A stretch of DNA of 64,000 bases from Paraburkholderia podalyriae (GTDB lineage: Bacteria; Pseudomonadota; Gammaproteobacteria; Burkholderiales; Burkholderiaceae), in the NCBI RefSeq assembly GCF_014397785.1, contig NZ_VZQQ01000023.1, forward strand, positions 1-64,000, in the 5' to 3' direction. This document shows, piece by piece, positions 7,014-16,471 of the stretch. The translations under genes and the position numbers were made by a program. Every line of letters begins with the position of its first letter. Position 1 is the first letter of the stretch. Below the pieces are notes generated by a model. The model had not been told where the DNA came from and searched no databases. It worked only from the letters and a program-made list of their open reading frames with translations.

Positions 7014-8015
7014 ATGCTTTCTGAGTTTTCGCTGATCGACCGCTTCTTCGCCCGCCGCGCCGCCGCCGCGCGGCCATCCCGTGCTGAAGACGGCACGCTC
7101 GGCATCGGCGACGATTGCGCGTTACTGGCACCGCCTGCCGGCGAGATGCTGGCGATATCGACGGACATGCTCGTCGCAGGGCGTCATTTCTTCGCGGATA
7201 TCGATCCCGAAGCGCTCGGCCACAAGGCGCTCGCCGTCAATCTGTCGGATCTCGCCGCAATGGGCGCGCAGCCGCAAGCGTTCACACTCGCCTTTTCGCT
7301 GCCAAAAGCCGACGAAGCCTGGCTTTCGGGCTTCAGCGAAGGCCTGTTCGCGTTGGCCGAGCGTTACGGTTGCGAGTTGATCGGCGGCGATACGACGGGC
7401 GGGCCCCTGAATCTGTGCATTACGGTATTCGGCAGCGTGCCGCCGCAAACGGCGTTGCGGCGTGATGCCGCTCAACCCGGCGACGACATCTGGGTCTCCG
7501 GCACGCTAGGCGACGCGCGCGCCGGCCTCGGCGTGCGACGCGGCGAATGGTCCGCCAACGCGAGCGACACCGCGACGTTGCGCCAGGCGCTCGAACGCCC
7601 CGAGCCGCGCATCGCGCTCGGCCTCGCGCTGCGCGGCATCGCACATGCGGCGCTCGATGTGTCGGACGGGCTTGCCGGTGATCTGCTGCATATCCTCGAG
7701 CGCTCGTCGGTGGGCGCGAGCGTCGACGTCGATGCGGTGCCGCGCTCGGCCGCGCTACGCCGCCTCGCGCCCGACGTACAGCAGCGCTGCACGCTCGCGG
7801 GCGGCGACGACTACGAGCTGTGCTTCACCGCGCCCGCCGCCGCCCGCGCCGCGGTCGAGGACGCCGCGCAGAAGGCGTCCGTGCCGGTCACACGCATCGG
7901 TACAATAAGCGCACTGGAGGCGGCCACCGACCGCCCGGCCATCGCGTGGCGCAACGCCACCGGCGCGCCGCTCACTGTGACGTTGCAAGGTTTCGATCAC
8001 TTTCATGCAGAATGA
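7014..8015 (+). CDS. thiL: Thiamine-monophosphate kinase ThiL
   Basis: ThiL phosphorylates thiamine phosphate with ATP to give thiamine diphosphate, the last step of coenzyme synthesis. The 333-residue protein starts MLSEFSLIDRFF, with the ATP/Mg site IGDDCALL at about 31-38, then ELIGGDTTGGPLNL, DVSDGLAGDLLHIL and GGDDYELCF, the ordered acidic motifs of the AIR-synthase-like fold. The frame is open to 6936 upstream, but 7014 fits the family N-terminus. Its last 11 bases overlap pgpA, a common arrangement that implies translational coupling. Confidence 0.95.
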   Translation: MLSEFSLIDRFFARRAAAARPSRAEDGTLGIGDDCALLAPPAGEMLAISTDMLVAGRHFFADIDPEALGHKALAVNLSDLAAMGAQPQAFTLAFSLPKADEAWLSGFSEGLFALAERYGCELIGGDTTGGPLNLCITVFGSVPPQTALRRDAAQPGDDIWVSGTLGDARAGLGVRRGEWSANASDTATLRQALERPEPRIALGLALRGIAHAALDVSDGLAGDLLHILERSSVGASVDVDAVPRSAALRRLAPDVQQRCTLAGGDDYELCFTAPAAARAAVEDAAQKASVPVTRIGTISALEAATDRPAIAWRNATGAPLTVTLQGFDHFHAE

Positions 8016-8580
8016 CCCTTCGCTCGGTCCCGCCGACGACTTCCTCGGCGGCGAGCCACCTCAGGCGCCTGGACCGCGCGCGCCGAAGCCTGTTCAGCCG
8101 CGCCGCGCGACCGCGCGCTTCATGCTGTCGCACCCGGTCCATATCCTGTCGCTAGGCTTTGGCAGCGGCCTGTCGCCCGTCGCGCCGGGCACGCTCGGCA
8201 CGCTGTTCGCGTGGGCCTCGTTCGCGGTGCTGAGCCGCTATCTAACGGTCATCGAGTGGGGCGCGCTGATCGCCGTCGGCTTTCTCGGTGGCATCGCGCT
8301 GTGCGGCTTTACCGCGAAGCGGCTCCGCGTCGAGGATCCGTCGGCGGTCGTGTGGGACGAAATCGTCGCGTTCTGGCTCGTGCTGCTGATGGTCACGCCT
8401 GCCACGCTCACCGGCCAGGTGTGGGCGTTCGTGATCTTCCGCTTCTTCGACATGGTGAAGCCACCACCGATCGGCTACTTCGACCGCCGGCTGAAAGGTG
8501 GTTTCGGCATCATGTTCGATGACCTGGTCGCCGCATTCTTTACGTTGCTCGTGATTGCGCTGTGGCGGATGTCGGTTTGA
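8005..8580 (+). CDS. pgpA: Phosphatidylglycerophosphatase A
   Basis: PgpA removes phosphate from phosphatidylglycerophosphate to make phosphatidylglycerol in the inner membrane. The 191-residue protein has a proline-rich 38-residue lead, then the family core: LGFGSGLSPVAPGTLGTL, a membrane span, VVWDEIVAFW with the conserved D-E, a further span, IFRFFDMVKPPPIGYFDR and GGFGIMFDDLVAAFFTLL. All the motifs usually conserved in PgpA are present. The start codon lies inside the end of thiL. Confidence 0.95.
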   Translation: MQNDPSLGPADDFLGGEPPQAPGPRAPKPVQPRRATARFMLSHPVHILSLGFGSGLSPVAPGTLGTLFAWASFAVLSRYLTVIEWGALIAVGFLGGIALCGFTAKRLRVEDPSAVVWDEIVAFWLVLLMVTPATLTGQVWAFVIFRFFDMVKPPPIGYFDRRLKGGFGIMFDDLVAAFFTLLVIALWRMSV

Positions 8581-8687
8581 GCACTGCCTGATCACCTTCG
8601 AGTGCGTTCGACTCTTTTCGGTCGCCGCCCACCCTTGCCGCTCGCCGCGCCTCGCGGCCGGCTTCGTTTTCCGGATTCACTGACGCC

Positions 8688-9188
8688 ATGCCCACCGATT
8701 CCGTCGTTCATCAGCTCGCCATCCGTGTGAGCAACCGTCTGCGCGAGGAGCGCCTGATGCTCGTGACCGCCGAGTCCTGCACGGGCGGCATGGTCGCGAC
8801 CGCAATCACCGACATCTCCGGCAGCAGCGGCTGGTTCGAGCGCGGCTTCGTCACGTATTCGAATCAGGCGAAGAGCGAAATGATCGGTGTGCCGGCCGAC
8901 CTGATCGAAAAGCACGGCGCGGTCAGCGAACCGGTCGCACGCGCGATGGCCGAAGGCGCGCTGCGCAACAGCCGCGCGCAGGTGTCGCTGTCGGTCACCG
9001 GCGTCGCCGGACCCGGCGGCGGCACGGAAACCAAGCCGGTCGGCATGGTGTCGTTCGGCTGGAGCAACCGGCTGCATACGTCGGCGGAAACGAAGAATTT
9101 CAGGGGCGACCGCGAGCAGATCCGCGTGCAGGCCGCGGCGCACGCGCTGCGCGGCCTGCTGGCACTGCTCGACGAGCGCGAGCATTGA
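8688..9188 (+). CDS. pncC: Nicotinamide-nucleotide amidohydrolase PncC (CinA C-terminal domain)
   Basis: PncC hydrolyses nicotinamide mononucleotide to nicotinate mononucleotide and ammonia, salvaging the NMN made by DNA ligase. The 166-residue protein is a stand-alone CinA C-terminal domain: TAESCTGGMVATAITDISGSSGWFERGFVTYSN near the start (catalytic serine in the ESCTGG motif), then VTGVAGPGGGTETKPVG. It lacks the N-terminal molybdopterin-binding-like half of full CinA. It follows pgpA after 107 bases and precedes the cupin gene by 30. Confidence 0.93.
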   Translation: MPTDSVVHQLAIRVSNRLREERLMLVTAESCTGGMVATAITDISGSSGWFERGFVTYSNQAKSEMIGVPADLIEKHGAVSEPVARAMAEGALRNSRAQVSLSVTGVAGPGGGTETKPVGMVSFGWSNRLHTSAETKNFRGDREQIRVQAAAHALRGLLALLDEREH

Positions 9189-9218
9189 GCGGCGCTGACC
9201 ATCACTGAAGAGGCGGCT

Positions 9219-9749
9219 ATGCCGGAACCGCGCGCGATTGCAGATGAACTGATCCGCCGCTTCGATCTGAAGCCACATCCTGAAGGCGGCTTTTTCGCGG
9301 AGACCTACCGGTCGGCCGCTCGCGTGCTGCGCGTCGGCGAACCGCGCGAGGCTGACGACACGCGCGCGGCATCGACCGCGATCTACTACCTGCTGTGCGA
9401 CGGCGCGCAGTCGGCTTGGCATCGGATCCGTTCCGACGAAGTGTGGCATTTCTACGCTGGCGAGCCGCTGCTGGTCCACGTGCTGGATGAAAGCGCTGCC
9501 AGCGGTGCGCTCGTCACGCACCGGCTCGGCAATCCGATCACGCATCCCGATACGGTGTGTCAGGCAGTCGTGCCGGCCGGCTTGTGGTTCGCGGCAGAGT
9601 GCGCCGATCCGGCGTCGTTCGCGCTGGTCGGCTGCACGGTCGCGCCTGGCTTCGAATTCAGCGAGTTCGAGCTCGCGGATGTGGACGCGCTGAAGGCGCG
9701 GCATCCGCGCCATGCGAGGTTGATCGGGCGGCTGCGAGCGGCGGATTGA
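9219..9749 (+). CDS. Cupin-fold DUF985 protein
   Basis: This 176-residue protein matches the DUF985 (cupin-5) family: IRRFDLKPHPEGGFFAETYRS at the start, STAIYYLLCDGAQSAWHRIRSDEVWHFYAGEPLLVHVL in the middle and GCTVAPGFEFSEFELAD near the end. The fold is a single cupin barrel; H-x-(10)-H type residues that could hold metal are visible. Enzymatic function is not established for most members. The stop is 51 bases from the convergent pyrF stop, and the gap holds a short tandem-like GGGATCGCCCG repeat but no clear terminator. Confidence 0.88.
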   Translation: MPEPRAIADELIRRFDLKPHPEGGFFAETYRSAARVLRVGEPREADDTRAASTAIYYLLCDGAQSAWHRIRSDEVWHFYAGEPLLVHVLDESAASGALVTHRLGNPITHPDTVCQAVVPAGLWFAAECADPASFALVGCTVAPGFEFSEFELADVDALKARHPRHARLIGRLRAAD

Positions 9750-9800
9750 CGCGCCGGGCCGCCCGTCCCGGGATCGCCCGCCGCGGGATCGCCCGGCGGT

Positions 9801-10616
9801 TCAACGAAACGCGTTGATCCGGTCGCGCGTATCCTTTGCGGCCTGCGCGGCCGCTTGCGCGAAATCGTCGCCCTTGCCTGCGTAGATGATCGCACGCGAC
9901 GAATTGATCAGCATGCCGGTGCCGTTCGCGATCCGGCCGGCGCTCACGGTGGCCTGCACGTCGCCGCCTTGCGCGCCGATGCCCGGAATCAGCAGCGGCA
10001 TGTCGCCGACGATCCCGCGCACCACTTCGATTTCCTTCGGAAACGTCGCGCCGACCACGAGCCCGAGCTGGCCGCTCGCATTCCACTTCTGCGCGGCCAA
10101 TTGCGCGACGACCTGGTACAACGGCCGGCCCCCCGTCTCGAGGAATTGCAGGTCGGAACCGCCCGCGTTCGACGTGCGGCACAACACGATCACGCCCTTG
10201 CCTGCGTATTCGAGATACGGCTCGATCGAATCGAAACCCATGTACGGATTGACCGTTACCGCGTCGGCCTGGTAGCGCTCGAACGCCTCGCGTGCGTACT
10301 GCTCTGCCGTGCTGCCGATATCGCCGCGCTTCGCGTCGAGAATCACTGGCAGGCCCGGATGGTTCGCATGAATGTGAGCGATCAGCTGCTCGAGCTGGTC
10401 CTCCGCGCGATGCGCGGCGAAGTAGGCGATCTGCGGCTTGAACGACGATGCATACGGCGCGGTCGCATCGGCTATCGTGCGGCAAAAATCGAAGATCGCG
10501 TCGGCGCGACCCGCGAGCGCGCCCGGGAATCGGCTGGGCTCGGGATCGAGGCCAACGCACAGCAGCGAGTTCGTGCGCTGCCAGGCGTCGTTGAGTGTCT
10601 GGATGAAATGGGACAT
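9801..10616 (-). CDS. pyrF: Orotidine 5'-phosphate decarboxylase, PyrF type 2
   Basis: PyrF decarboxylates OMP to UMP, the last step of pyrimidine synthesis. The 271-residue protein is of the longer type-2 class found in beta-proteobacteria. It has LCVGLDPEPSRFP at 19-31, the lysine of SSFKPQ at 60, the catalytic VILDAKRGDIGST at about 91-103, and the phosphate-binding PGIGAQGGD and NSSRAIIYA near the end. The frame is open far upstream on this strand, but MSHFIQTLNDAW at 10616 is the natural start. It is separated from the mutarotase gene by 146 bases and is probably not part of the sugar operon. Confidence 0.95.
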   Translation of the reverse strand: MSHFIQTLNDAWQRTNSLLCVGLDPEPSRFPGALAGRADAIFDFCRTIADATAPYASSFKPQIAYFAAHRAEDQLEQLIAHIHANHPGLPVILDAKRGDIGSTAEQYAREAFERYQADAVTVNPYMGFDSIEPYLEYAGKGVIVLCRTSNAGGSDLQFLETGGRPLYQVVAQLAAQKWNASGQLGLVVGATFPKEIEVVRGIVGDMPLLIPGIGAQGGDVQATVSAGRIANGTGMLINSSRAIIYAGKGDDFAQAAAQAAKDTRDRINAFR

Positions 10617-10762
10617 GGTGAGTCTCGCGGCGAGCCGGTAATCGGAGGAGGCGCGTATTTTACCTGTCCCGCGATCGCCGTCCGTCGATCGCGGCCCGCT
10701 CGGTCCCGCGCCGCATTTGCGGTAGCCGCGCCCAGCGCCCGTACCGCTGGCGGCGGCTTCGG

Positions 10763-11824
10763 CTACTGTCTGCGCCGCGCGCCACGCCCGCCCGGCATCG
10801 AGCGCAACCCGGTACGCTCGACCGTAAAACGGAACGTACGCGTCAACCGTTCGCCGCGCTTGAGCAGGGTCATGCCGTTTTGGCTCGCGCCACCGGCGAG
10901 GTTCATCGCGTTGATCGGATGGTCGACCGGCTCGAAACAGAAGAAGTCTTCGCCGGGCGGCGTGTACAGCACGTAATAGTCGGTGTCGGCGGCGATGTTC
11001 AGCGACAGCCGGCGCTTCGGCCACACCACGGCCGCCTGGCCGCTCCAGCCGGTGAACGCGTGATTGACGATCGTCTCCGGCAGCGGATATGCGACGCCGA
11101 ACTGCCACGCGGGCGGCGCCTGCACATGGCGCACCGGCAGCCAGTCGTCGCCCGACAGCCACAGGCCGCCGGCCGCCGCCGACAGCTCGGTGTCCGCGTC
11201 GCGCACGAAGAACGGATGCACGCCGAGTCCGAACGGCAGCGTCTCGCGGCCAGCGTTTTCGATGTCGAGCGCGACGACGAGCGACGGGCCGTCGAGCGTG
11301 TAGGTTTGCGTCGCGCGGAACGCGTACGGCTTGCCGTCGTGGCGATCGAGCGCGAGCCGCACGTGCTCGCGGTCCGCTTCGAGCACCTGCCATTGCGCGA
11401 GCCAGCCGTCGCCGTGAATCGGTAGCGGCTCGTCGGCGCGGTTGCGCGGCACCTCGACGCGCCGCCCGGCCACGCTGAAATGGCCGCCGCCGATGCGATT
11501 CGAGTACGGCAGCAGCGGATAGCAGGCGAGCTGGTTCGGTTGCGTGTCGACACCGACGTGGCGGCAACGCCGGAAGATCGGTGTCAGCGCGCCGTCGTCG
11601 CGCCAGTCGAAGCGGGTCACGCCACCGCCGAGCGTCGGCGCGACATCGAGACGCAATTGCGAGTTGGCGAGCGTGATGCACGCGACATCGCCGGCGCTGC
11701 CTTCGCCGAGGGCCACCGCCGACGTGCTCGGGCCCGCCAGCACGGGGCTGGCCGCCGCGGCAAGTCGCGAGCGTCGCGTTTGAGAGGTTGTGGATGAGGC
11801 TGAAACGAGATTCGCAACAGTCAT
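10763..11824 (-). CDS. Aldose 1-epimerase (mutarotase)-like protein
   Basis: Aldose 1-epimerases interconvert alpha and beta anomers of sugars before oxidation or kinase steps. The 353-residue protein shows TLGGGVTRFDW, PLLPYSNRIGGGHF, the catalytic-histidine region PIHGDGWLAQWQV, LGVHPFF and, near the end, CFEPVDHPINAMN with the conserved glutamate. A poorly conserved 40-residue lead precedes the domain. Start 11824 has GGAG six bases upstream and is preferred to 11836. It is the last gene in the direction of the arabinose/galactose cluster, 220 bases after the lactonase; that gap holds a GC-rich hairpin, so it may be expressed partly on its own. Confidence 0.9.
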   Translation of the reverse strand: MTVANLVSASSTTSQTRRSRLAAAASPVLAGPSTSAVALGEGSAGDVACITLANSQLRLDVAPTLGGGVTRFDWRDDGALTPIFRRCRHVGVDTQPNQLACYPLLPYSNRIGGGHFSVAGRRVEVPRNRADEPLPIHGDGWLAQWQVLEADREHVRLALDRHDGKPYAFRATQTYTLDGPSLVVALDIENAGRETLPFGLGVHPFFVRDADTELSAAAGGLWLSGDDWLPVRHVQAPPAWQFGVAYPLPETIVNHAFTGWSGQAAVVWPKRRLSLNIAADTDYYVLYTPPGEDFFCFEPVDHPINAMNLAGGASQNGMTLLKRGERLTRTFRFTVERTGLRSMPGGRGARRRQ

Positions 11825-12009
11825 ATCTAGCTCCATCGAGAGGCGTGGGACGTTGCCGTCAGGATTGACGGGTGTGGCGGGCGATAGTTTCTGACGAATT
11901 CGCCTCGAGTCCGAACTGCATGCTGCCGATACGTTGCCGGCCGGTCGCGTGCGTGTCGCTCGCAGACCGAAACTGCCACATCGACTTTTGCTTCACCTTC
12001 AGGATCGCG

Positions 12010-12030
12010 GCCCCGGCGCGCGGCCGGGGC
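12010..12030 (-). other. GC-rich hairpin between lactonase and mutarotase genes
   Basis: GCCCCGGC (12010-12017) pairs with GCCGGGGC (12023-12030). No T-run follows on either strand, so this is not a standard terminator. It may tune read-through or mRNA stability. Confidence 0.4.
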
Positions 12031-12044
12031 TGCGCCATTCTGCG

Positions 12045-12986
12045 CTACAGCGGCGCGCCCTGGAACAGCGGCTCGGCCACACCGCGCCGCGCGAGCGTCG
12101 CAACGAACACGTCGCCCGCGAGCGTATCGGCCGCGCGGGCCGTCGCATCGAGCTCGGCGTAGGCGCTCGTGATGTACAGCGTGTCGAGTGGCGTTTCGGC
12201 CTGGGCGCTGCCCGCGGCCTGGCCGAGAGCCGCAGCGCCGATCGCGACGCAGCTCGGCTGCGTGGTCGGCACATCGATGCGCTCGGTTTCCACGCCATCG
12301 GGACCGTAGCGCACCACGCGCGCGCCGCCCCACTGCGCGTTCCACAGGCCGCCGTCGCTGTCGACGGTCGAGCCGTCGGGGATGCCGTTCGCATCGCTCA
12401 GGCGAGTGAACAGGCGATCGTTCGCGATGCCGCCCTCCGCGCGATAGTCGCACGCGCGGATTTCACGCGTCGGCGAATCGCAGTAATACATCGTCGCGCC
12501 GTCGGGACTGAATGCGATGCTGTTCGAAATCGCCGGTGCTGGCAACGGCAAACGTTCGAGCGACAGATCGTGATTCAACCGATAAAAGCCGGCGACCGCC
12601 TGCAGCTTCCCGCTCTCGTCCTTGGTGCCGAACACGAAGCGCCCTTGCCGATCGCAGCGGCCATCGTTCACGCGCGTGTTGATGCCGGGCTCGACGTCGA
12701 CGATCCGCCGCGTATTGCCGGTCTGCAGATCGAAAAACGCGAGATGCGACGCGAGCCCAACCAGCACGTAGCGCGGGTTTTCGCACAGCGCGAAGGTGGC
12801 GAGCCGCTCGGGCATGTCGAACGAATCGCTGCGGCCGTCGGCCGGATCGTAGCGCCACAGCCGCGCGCCTTCGATGTCGGTCCAGTAGAAGCGGCCGCTC
12901 TGCGCACACCAGGTCGCGCCTTCGCCGAGTTCGCATTGCGCGTCGAGCAGCAGCGTGGCCCGCTGTACGCGCGGCTTGGCGCTCAC
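12045..12986 (-). CDS. SMP-30/gluconolactonase-family sugar lactonase (L-arabinolactonase-like)
   Basis: These six-bladed propeller enzymes hydrolyse aldonolactones from sugar 1-dehydrogenases. The 313-residue protein shows CELGEGATWCAQSGRFYWTDIE (metal-binding glutamate), NDGRCDRQGRFVFGT, ISNSIAFSPDGATMYYCDS and PDGSTVDSDGGLWNAQWGG, the usual four metal-site regions. The GTG start at 12986 overlaps the stop of the SDR gene upstream as GTGA, so translation is coupled. Context suggests L-arabinono- and/or D-galactonolactone as substrate. Confidence 0.9.
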   Translation of the reverse strand: MSAKPRVQRATLLLDAQCELGEGATWCAQSGRFYWTDIEGARLWRYDPADGRSDSFDMPERLATFALCENPRYVLVGLASHLAFFDLQTGNTRRIVDVEPGINTRVNDGRCDRQGRFVFGTKDESGKLQAVAGFYRLNHDLSLERLPLPAPAISNSIAFSPDGATMYYCDSPTREIRACDYRAEGGIANDRLFTRLSDANGIPDGSTVDSDGGLWNAQWGGARVVRYGPDGVETERIDVPTTQPSCVAIGAAALGQAAGSAQAETPLDTLYITSAYAELDATARAADTLAGDVFVATLARRGVAEPLFQGAPL

Positions 12987-13783
12987 GCCCAGCCTCCGTC
13001 GACGACGATGTCCTGCGCGGTGATCATACGGCTGTCGTCGGCGGCGAGGAACAGCGCCATGCGCGCGAGGTCCGCCGGCATCAGCTCGGCGTCGATGCAC
13101 TGGCCTTCCTTGATCTGGCGGCGGCCGGTATCGTCGAGCCACAGGCGCAACTGCTTGTCGGTCATCACCCAGCCCGGCACCAGCGTGTTGACGCGGATAT
13201 TGAAGTGGCCCAGGTCGCGCGCGAGCCCGCGCGTGAGCCCCTGCACCGCGGACTTCGACAGCACGTACACCGGATAGCCGCCGTTCTTCAGCATCCAGCT
13301 GATCGAGCCGAGGTTGATGATCGAGCCGCTACGCGCGGCCTTCATGTCCTCCATCACGGCCTGCGCCGCGAAGAACTGATGGCGGATGTTGACCGCGATG
13401 CCCGCGTCGAACGACTCGCGCGTCACGTCGCCGATCTGATGGCGCTTGTCGTTCGCCGCGTTGTTGATCAGCACCTGGATTGGACCGAGCGCGGACTTCA
13501 CGTCGGCGATCGCTTTTTGCAGCGCGTCGATGTTGGTCAGATCGCAGGCCAGAAAGAGCGGTTTGTGCTTCGAATCGCCGAGCTGGTCGGCGAGGGCTTC
13601 GCCCGCGCTCGCGTCGATATCGAAGAACGCGACGCGCGCGCCCTGCGCCGCGAAGTGCTCGACGAACGATGCGCCGATGCCGGTCGCGCCGCCCGTGATC
13701 AGCACCGTACGGTCGACGAGGCTCGGATAGCGCGCGTACGCGGTGTCAGCGAGACTGGCGTTTGCATTGGCCGGAGACGACAT
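12983..13783 (-). CDS. SDR-family sugar 1-dehydrogenase (L-arabinose/D-galactose type, inferred)
   Basis: This 266-residue short-chain dehydrogenase has TGGATGIG at 30-37, NNAA at 108-111, serine 160 and the Y173-x3-K177 active pair, with the C-terminal ITAQDIVVDGGWA. The acidic FFDID after strand 2 favours NAD over NADP. Placed between the AraH permease and the lactonase with a 4-base overlap to the latter, it is most simply the NAD-dependent aldose 1-dehydrogenase whose lactone product the next gene opens. The exact sugar is inferred from the AraF-type transporter and the DgoKA enzymes. Confidence 0.85.
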   Translation of the reverse strand: MSSPANANASLADTAYARYPSLVDRTVLITGGATGIGASFVEHFAAQGARVAFFDIDASAGEALADQLGDSKHKPLFLACDLTNIDALQKAIADVKSALGPIQVLINNAANDKRHQIGDVTRESFDAGIAVNIRHQFFAAQAVMEDMKAARSGSIINLGSISWMLKNGGYPVYVLSKSAVQGLTRGLARDLGHFNIRVNTLVPGWVMTDKQLRLWLDDTGRRQIKEGQCIDAELMPADLARMALFLAADDSRMITAQDIVVDGGWA

Positions 13784-13825
13784 CGTTCGATTCCTTTATG
13801 TGCTTGGGGATAAGGTGAAAGCGAC

Positions 13826-14848
13826 TCAATCGCGCGACCCGCGGTTCTTCAACTGGTCGAGCAACACCGCCGCGAGCAGGATCGCGCCGCGCACCAGGTA
13901 CTGGTAGAACGCGTCGATGTTCAAGAGGTTCATCACGTTCTCTACCGTGCCCATGATCAGCACGCCGATCACGACGCCGGAGATCGTCGCGCGGCCGCCC
14001 AGCAGCGACACGCCGCCGAGCACGCACGCGGAGATCACGTTCAGCTCGAAGCCTTCGGCGGCGTTCGGCTGACCCGACGTGATACGCGACGCGAGGATCA
14101 CGCCGGCGAGCGCCGTGACGGCGCCCTGGATCAGGAAGATGAAGACGCGCGTGCGCTCCACGTTGATACCGGCGAGCCGCGACGCTTCCGGATTACCGCC
14201 GATCGCTAGCGTATTGCGGCCGTACACGGTCTGGTTCAGCATCACGCCGAACAGGATGAAGCAGATCAGCGTGACCCAGATCGGCAGCGACACGCCGAAG
14301 AACGTCAGCCCGCCGAGCGCAATGAACGTATCCGACGACACGCCGACCGCCTGCCCATGCGACACGATGAAGCCGAGGCCACGGACGATTTCCATCGTCG
14401 CGAGCGTCGTGATCAGCGCGTTGATGCGAAGATAAGCGATCACCGCGCCGTTGACGAAGCCGATCACCGCGCCCGCCGCGACCGCCGCGACGATCGCGAT
14501 CAGCGTGCTGTTCGTCGCGTTGAGCACCATCGCGCACAGCACGCCGGCGAACGCGACGGTCGAGCCGACCGACAGGTCGAAATCGCGCGACGCGAGACAG
14601 AACATCATCGTGCACGCGACCATGCCGATCTGCGAGATCGACAGCGCGAGGCCGAGCATGTTCTCGATCGAGAAGAAATGATCGACGGTCAGCGACATCG
14701 TGACGAACATCAGGATGAAGATCACGATCAGGCTGTATTCGGTGATCTGCTGCCACCATTTGGCCTTGTCGCTGGTCTGCGGAATCAGCGCGTCGGCCGC
14801 GCTCTTGGCGGTCTGCTGCGCGAGGTTTTCTCTGGCTTGCATGTTCAA
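13826..14848 (-). CDS. araH: Sugar ABC transporter permease, AraH type
   Basis: This 340-residue membrane protein belongs to the ribose/arabinose permease family (BPD_transp_2). It has about eight to ten hydrophobic spans and the family signature near MVACTMMFCLASRDFDLSVGS and LAIGGNPEASRLAGI, the latter being the loop that touches the ATPase. SACVLGGVSLLGGRATISG lies near the end. It would form the inner-membrane channel for the AraF/AraG system. The gene follows araG by 48 bases and precedes the SDR by 42. Confidence 0.9.
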   Translation of the reverse strand: MNMQARENLAQQTAKSAADALIPQTSDKAKWWQQITEYSLIVIFILMFVTMSLTVDHFFSIENMLGLALSISQIGMVACTMMFCLASRDFDLSVGSTVAFAGVLCAMVLNATNSTLIAIVAAVAAGAVIGFVNGAVIAYLRINALITTLATMEIVRGLGFIVSHGQAVGVSSDTFIALGGLTFFGVSLPIWVTLICFILFGVMLNQTVYGRNTLAIGGNPEASRLAGINVERTRVFIFLIQGAVTALAGVILASRITSGQPNAAEGFELNVISACVLGGVSLLGGRATISGVVIGVLIMGTVENVMNLLNIDAFYQYLVRGAILLAAVLLDQLKNRGSRD

Positions 14849-14896
14849 TACTCCTCCCCGTTCCCCACGGGTTGCGGACTCACGTCCGGATAAGGT

Positions 14897-16471
14897 TCAG
14901 GCCGCGCGCGACGCGCTCTGGTTGGCGGCGTCGGCATTCCCATTTGCGTTCGGGTTTGCGTTATCAGGCAGCGCGGTCGAGCTTTGCGGCAGCGCGAGGC
15001 TCAGCACCGACTGCTCGGTCGCGTCCTTGCGCGCGAGCTCGCCGGAAATGCGGCCCTGGCGCATCACGACGATCCGGTCGGACACGCCGAGCACTTCGGG
15101 CAATTCCGACGAAATCATCACGATCGCGCAGCCGCGCTCCGCAAGCTGATAGATGACGTTATAGATCTCGTGCTTCGCGCCGACGTCGATGCCGCGTGTC
15201 GGTTCGTCGAGAATCACGACTTTCAGATCGGGCTCGGCGAGCCAGCGCGACAGAATCGCCTTCTGCTGGTTGCCGCCCGACAGGAAGCGGATCTTCTGCC
15301 GGCGATGCGGGGTCTTGATCTTCAGCAGCTTGATGAAACGGTCGGCCGTCTGCGCCTCCTTCTTGCGATCGAGAAACACGCCCGCGCGCAGATAGTGACG
15401 GCGGCAGCTGATGTTGATGTTCTCCGCGACGCTCGCCATCGCGACGATGCCCTCTTCCTTGCGATCCTCGGGGCATAGCACGATGCCGTGTTTGATCGCC
15501 TCGCCCGCGCTGCGCACCTTGATCGGCTTGCCGTCGAGCGTGAGTTCGCCGCTCTTTTTATGTTCGGCGCCGTACACCAGATGCATCAGTTCGCTGCGGC
15601 CCGCGCCAACGAGTCCGAAGAAGCCGACGATCTCGCCGCGCCGCACCTCGAAGCTCGCCGGCTGGGCGAGCGGATGACCTTCGATCGCCTTCGCCGCGAA
15701 GCGCACTTCACCGAGCGGCCGCGCCGAATAGCTGTAGATATCCGAAATTTCGCGCCCGACCATCTCGCTGACGATCGTGTCGCGCGACACGCCTTCGAGC
15801 GTGGGATGCGACGCGACCTTCCGACCGTCACGGAAGATCGTGCACGCGTCGCACAGCTGGTAGATCTCGTCCATGCGGTGCGAGATGTAGATCATCGCGC
15901 GGTTGTCGGCGCGTAAATCGCGCACCAGCTTGAACAGCACCTCGGTCTCGCGATGCGACAGCGAGCTGGTCGGCTCGTCGAGTGCGATCACGCGCGCGTT
16001 GCGCATCAGCGCCTTGCAGATTTCGACCATCTGCCGCTGCGCGATCGACAGCTTGCGCAGCTTCGCGTTCGGATCGAGCGCGACGCCCATCGCTTCGAGC
16101 CGTTCGCGCACGAAGCGCTTCGCCTCGCGCTTGTTGACCCAGCCGAGCGCATTGGGCAACTGGCCGAGCAGCAGATTCTCCGCGACCGTGAGGTCGGGCA
16201 CGTACTGCAGTTCCTGGTGAATCACCGCGATGCCGGCGCCGATCGACGCGGCCGCGCTCGGAAAGCGCACCTCGTTGCCGTCGATCATCATGTGGCCCGA
16301 ATCGGGCTGATACTCGCCGCCGAGAATTTTCAGCAGCGTCGATTTCCCGGCGCCGTTTTCGCCCATCAGGCCGTGCACCTGGCCGACGTTGACGTCGAAG
16401 GACACACCGTCGAGCGCACGCACGCCTGGAAAAACCTTGCCGATATTGTCAAAACGTAGCGTCGCTGACAC
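14897..16471 (-). CDS. araG: Sugar ABC transporter ATP-binding protein, AraG type
   Basis: This 524-residue protein has two fused ABC domains. The first has a complete Walker A (GENGAGKST, 37-45), LSIAQRQMVEICKAL and ALDEPTSSLS. The second has the degenerate GLVGAGRSE typical of RbsA/AraG/MglA, with a normal LSGGNQQKAILSRWLA and LDEPTRGIDVGAK. It powers uptake of the sugar bound by the AraF-like protein. About 20 C-terminal residues are a low-complexity Asn/Ala tail. The intergenic region before it (152 bases after araF) holds a small hairpin. Confidence 0.93.
   Translation of the reverse strand: MSATLRFDNIGKVFPGVRALDGVSFDVNVGQVHGLMGENGAGKSTLLKILGGEYQPDSGHMMIDGNEVRFPSAAASIGAGIAVIHQELQYVPDLTVAENLLLGQLPNALGWVNKREAKRFVRERLEAMGVALDPNAKLRKLSIAQRQMVEICKALMRNARVIALDEPTSSLSHRETEVLFKLVRDLRADNRAMIYISHRMDEIYQLCDACTIFRDGRKVASHPTLEGVSRDTIVSEMVGREISDIYSYSARPLGEVRFAAKAIEGHPLAQPASFEVRRGEIVGFFGLVGAGRSELMHLVYGAEHKKSGELTLDGKPIKVRSAGEAIKHGIVLCPEDRKEEGIVAMASVAENINISCRRHYLRAGVFLDRKKEAQTADRFIKLLKIKTPHRRQKIRFLSGGNQQKAILSRWLAEPDLKVVILDEPTRGIDVGAKHEIYNVIYQLAERGCAIVMISSELPEVLGVSDRIVVMRQGRISGELARKDATEQSVLSLALPQSSTALPDNANPNANGNADAANQSASRAA

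Noticed and set aside
9750..9800. Terminator between the cupin gene and pyrF
   Set aside because: The GGGATCGCCCG repeats can form GC stems, but no T-run follows on either strand.
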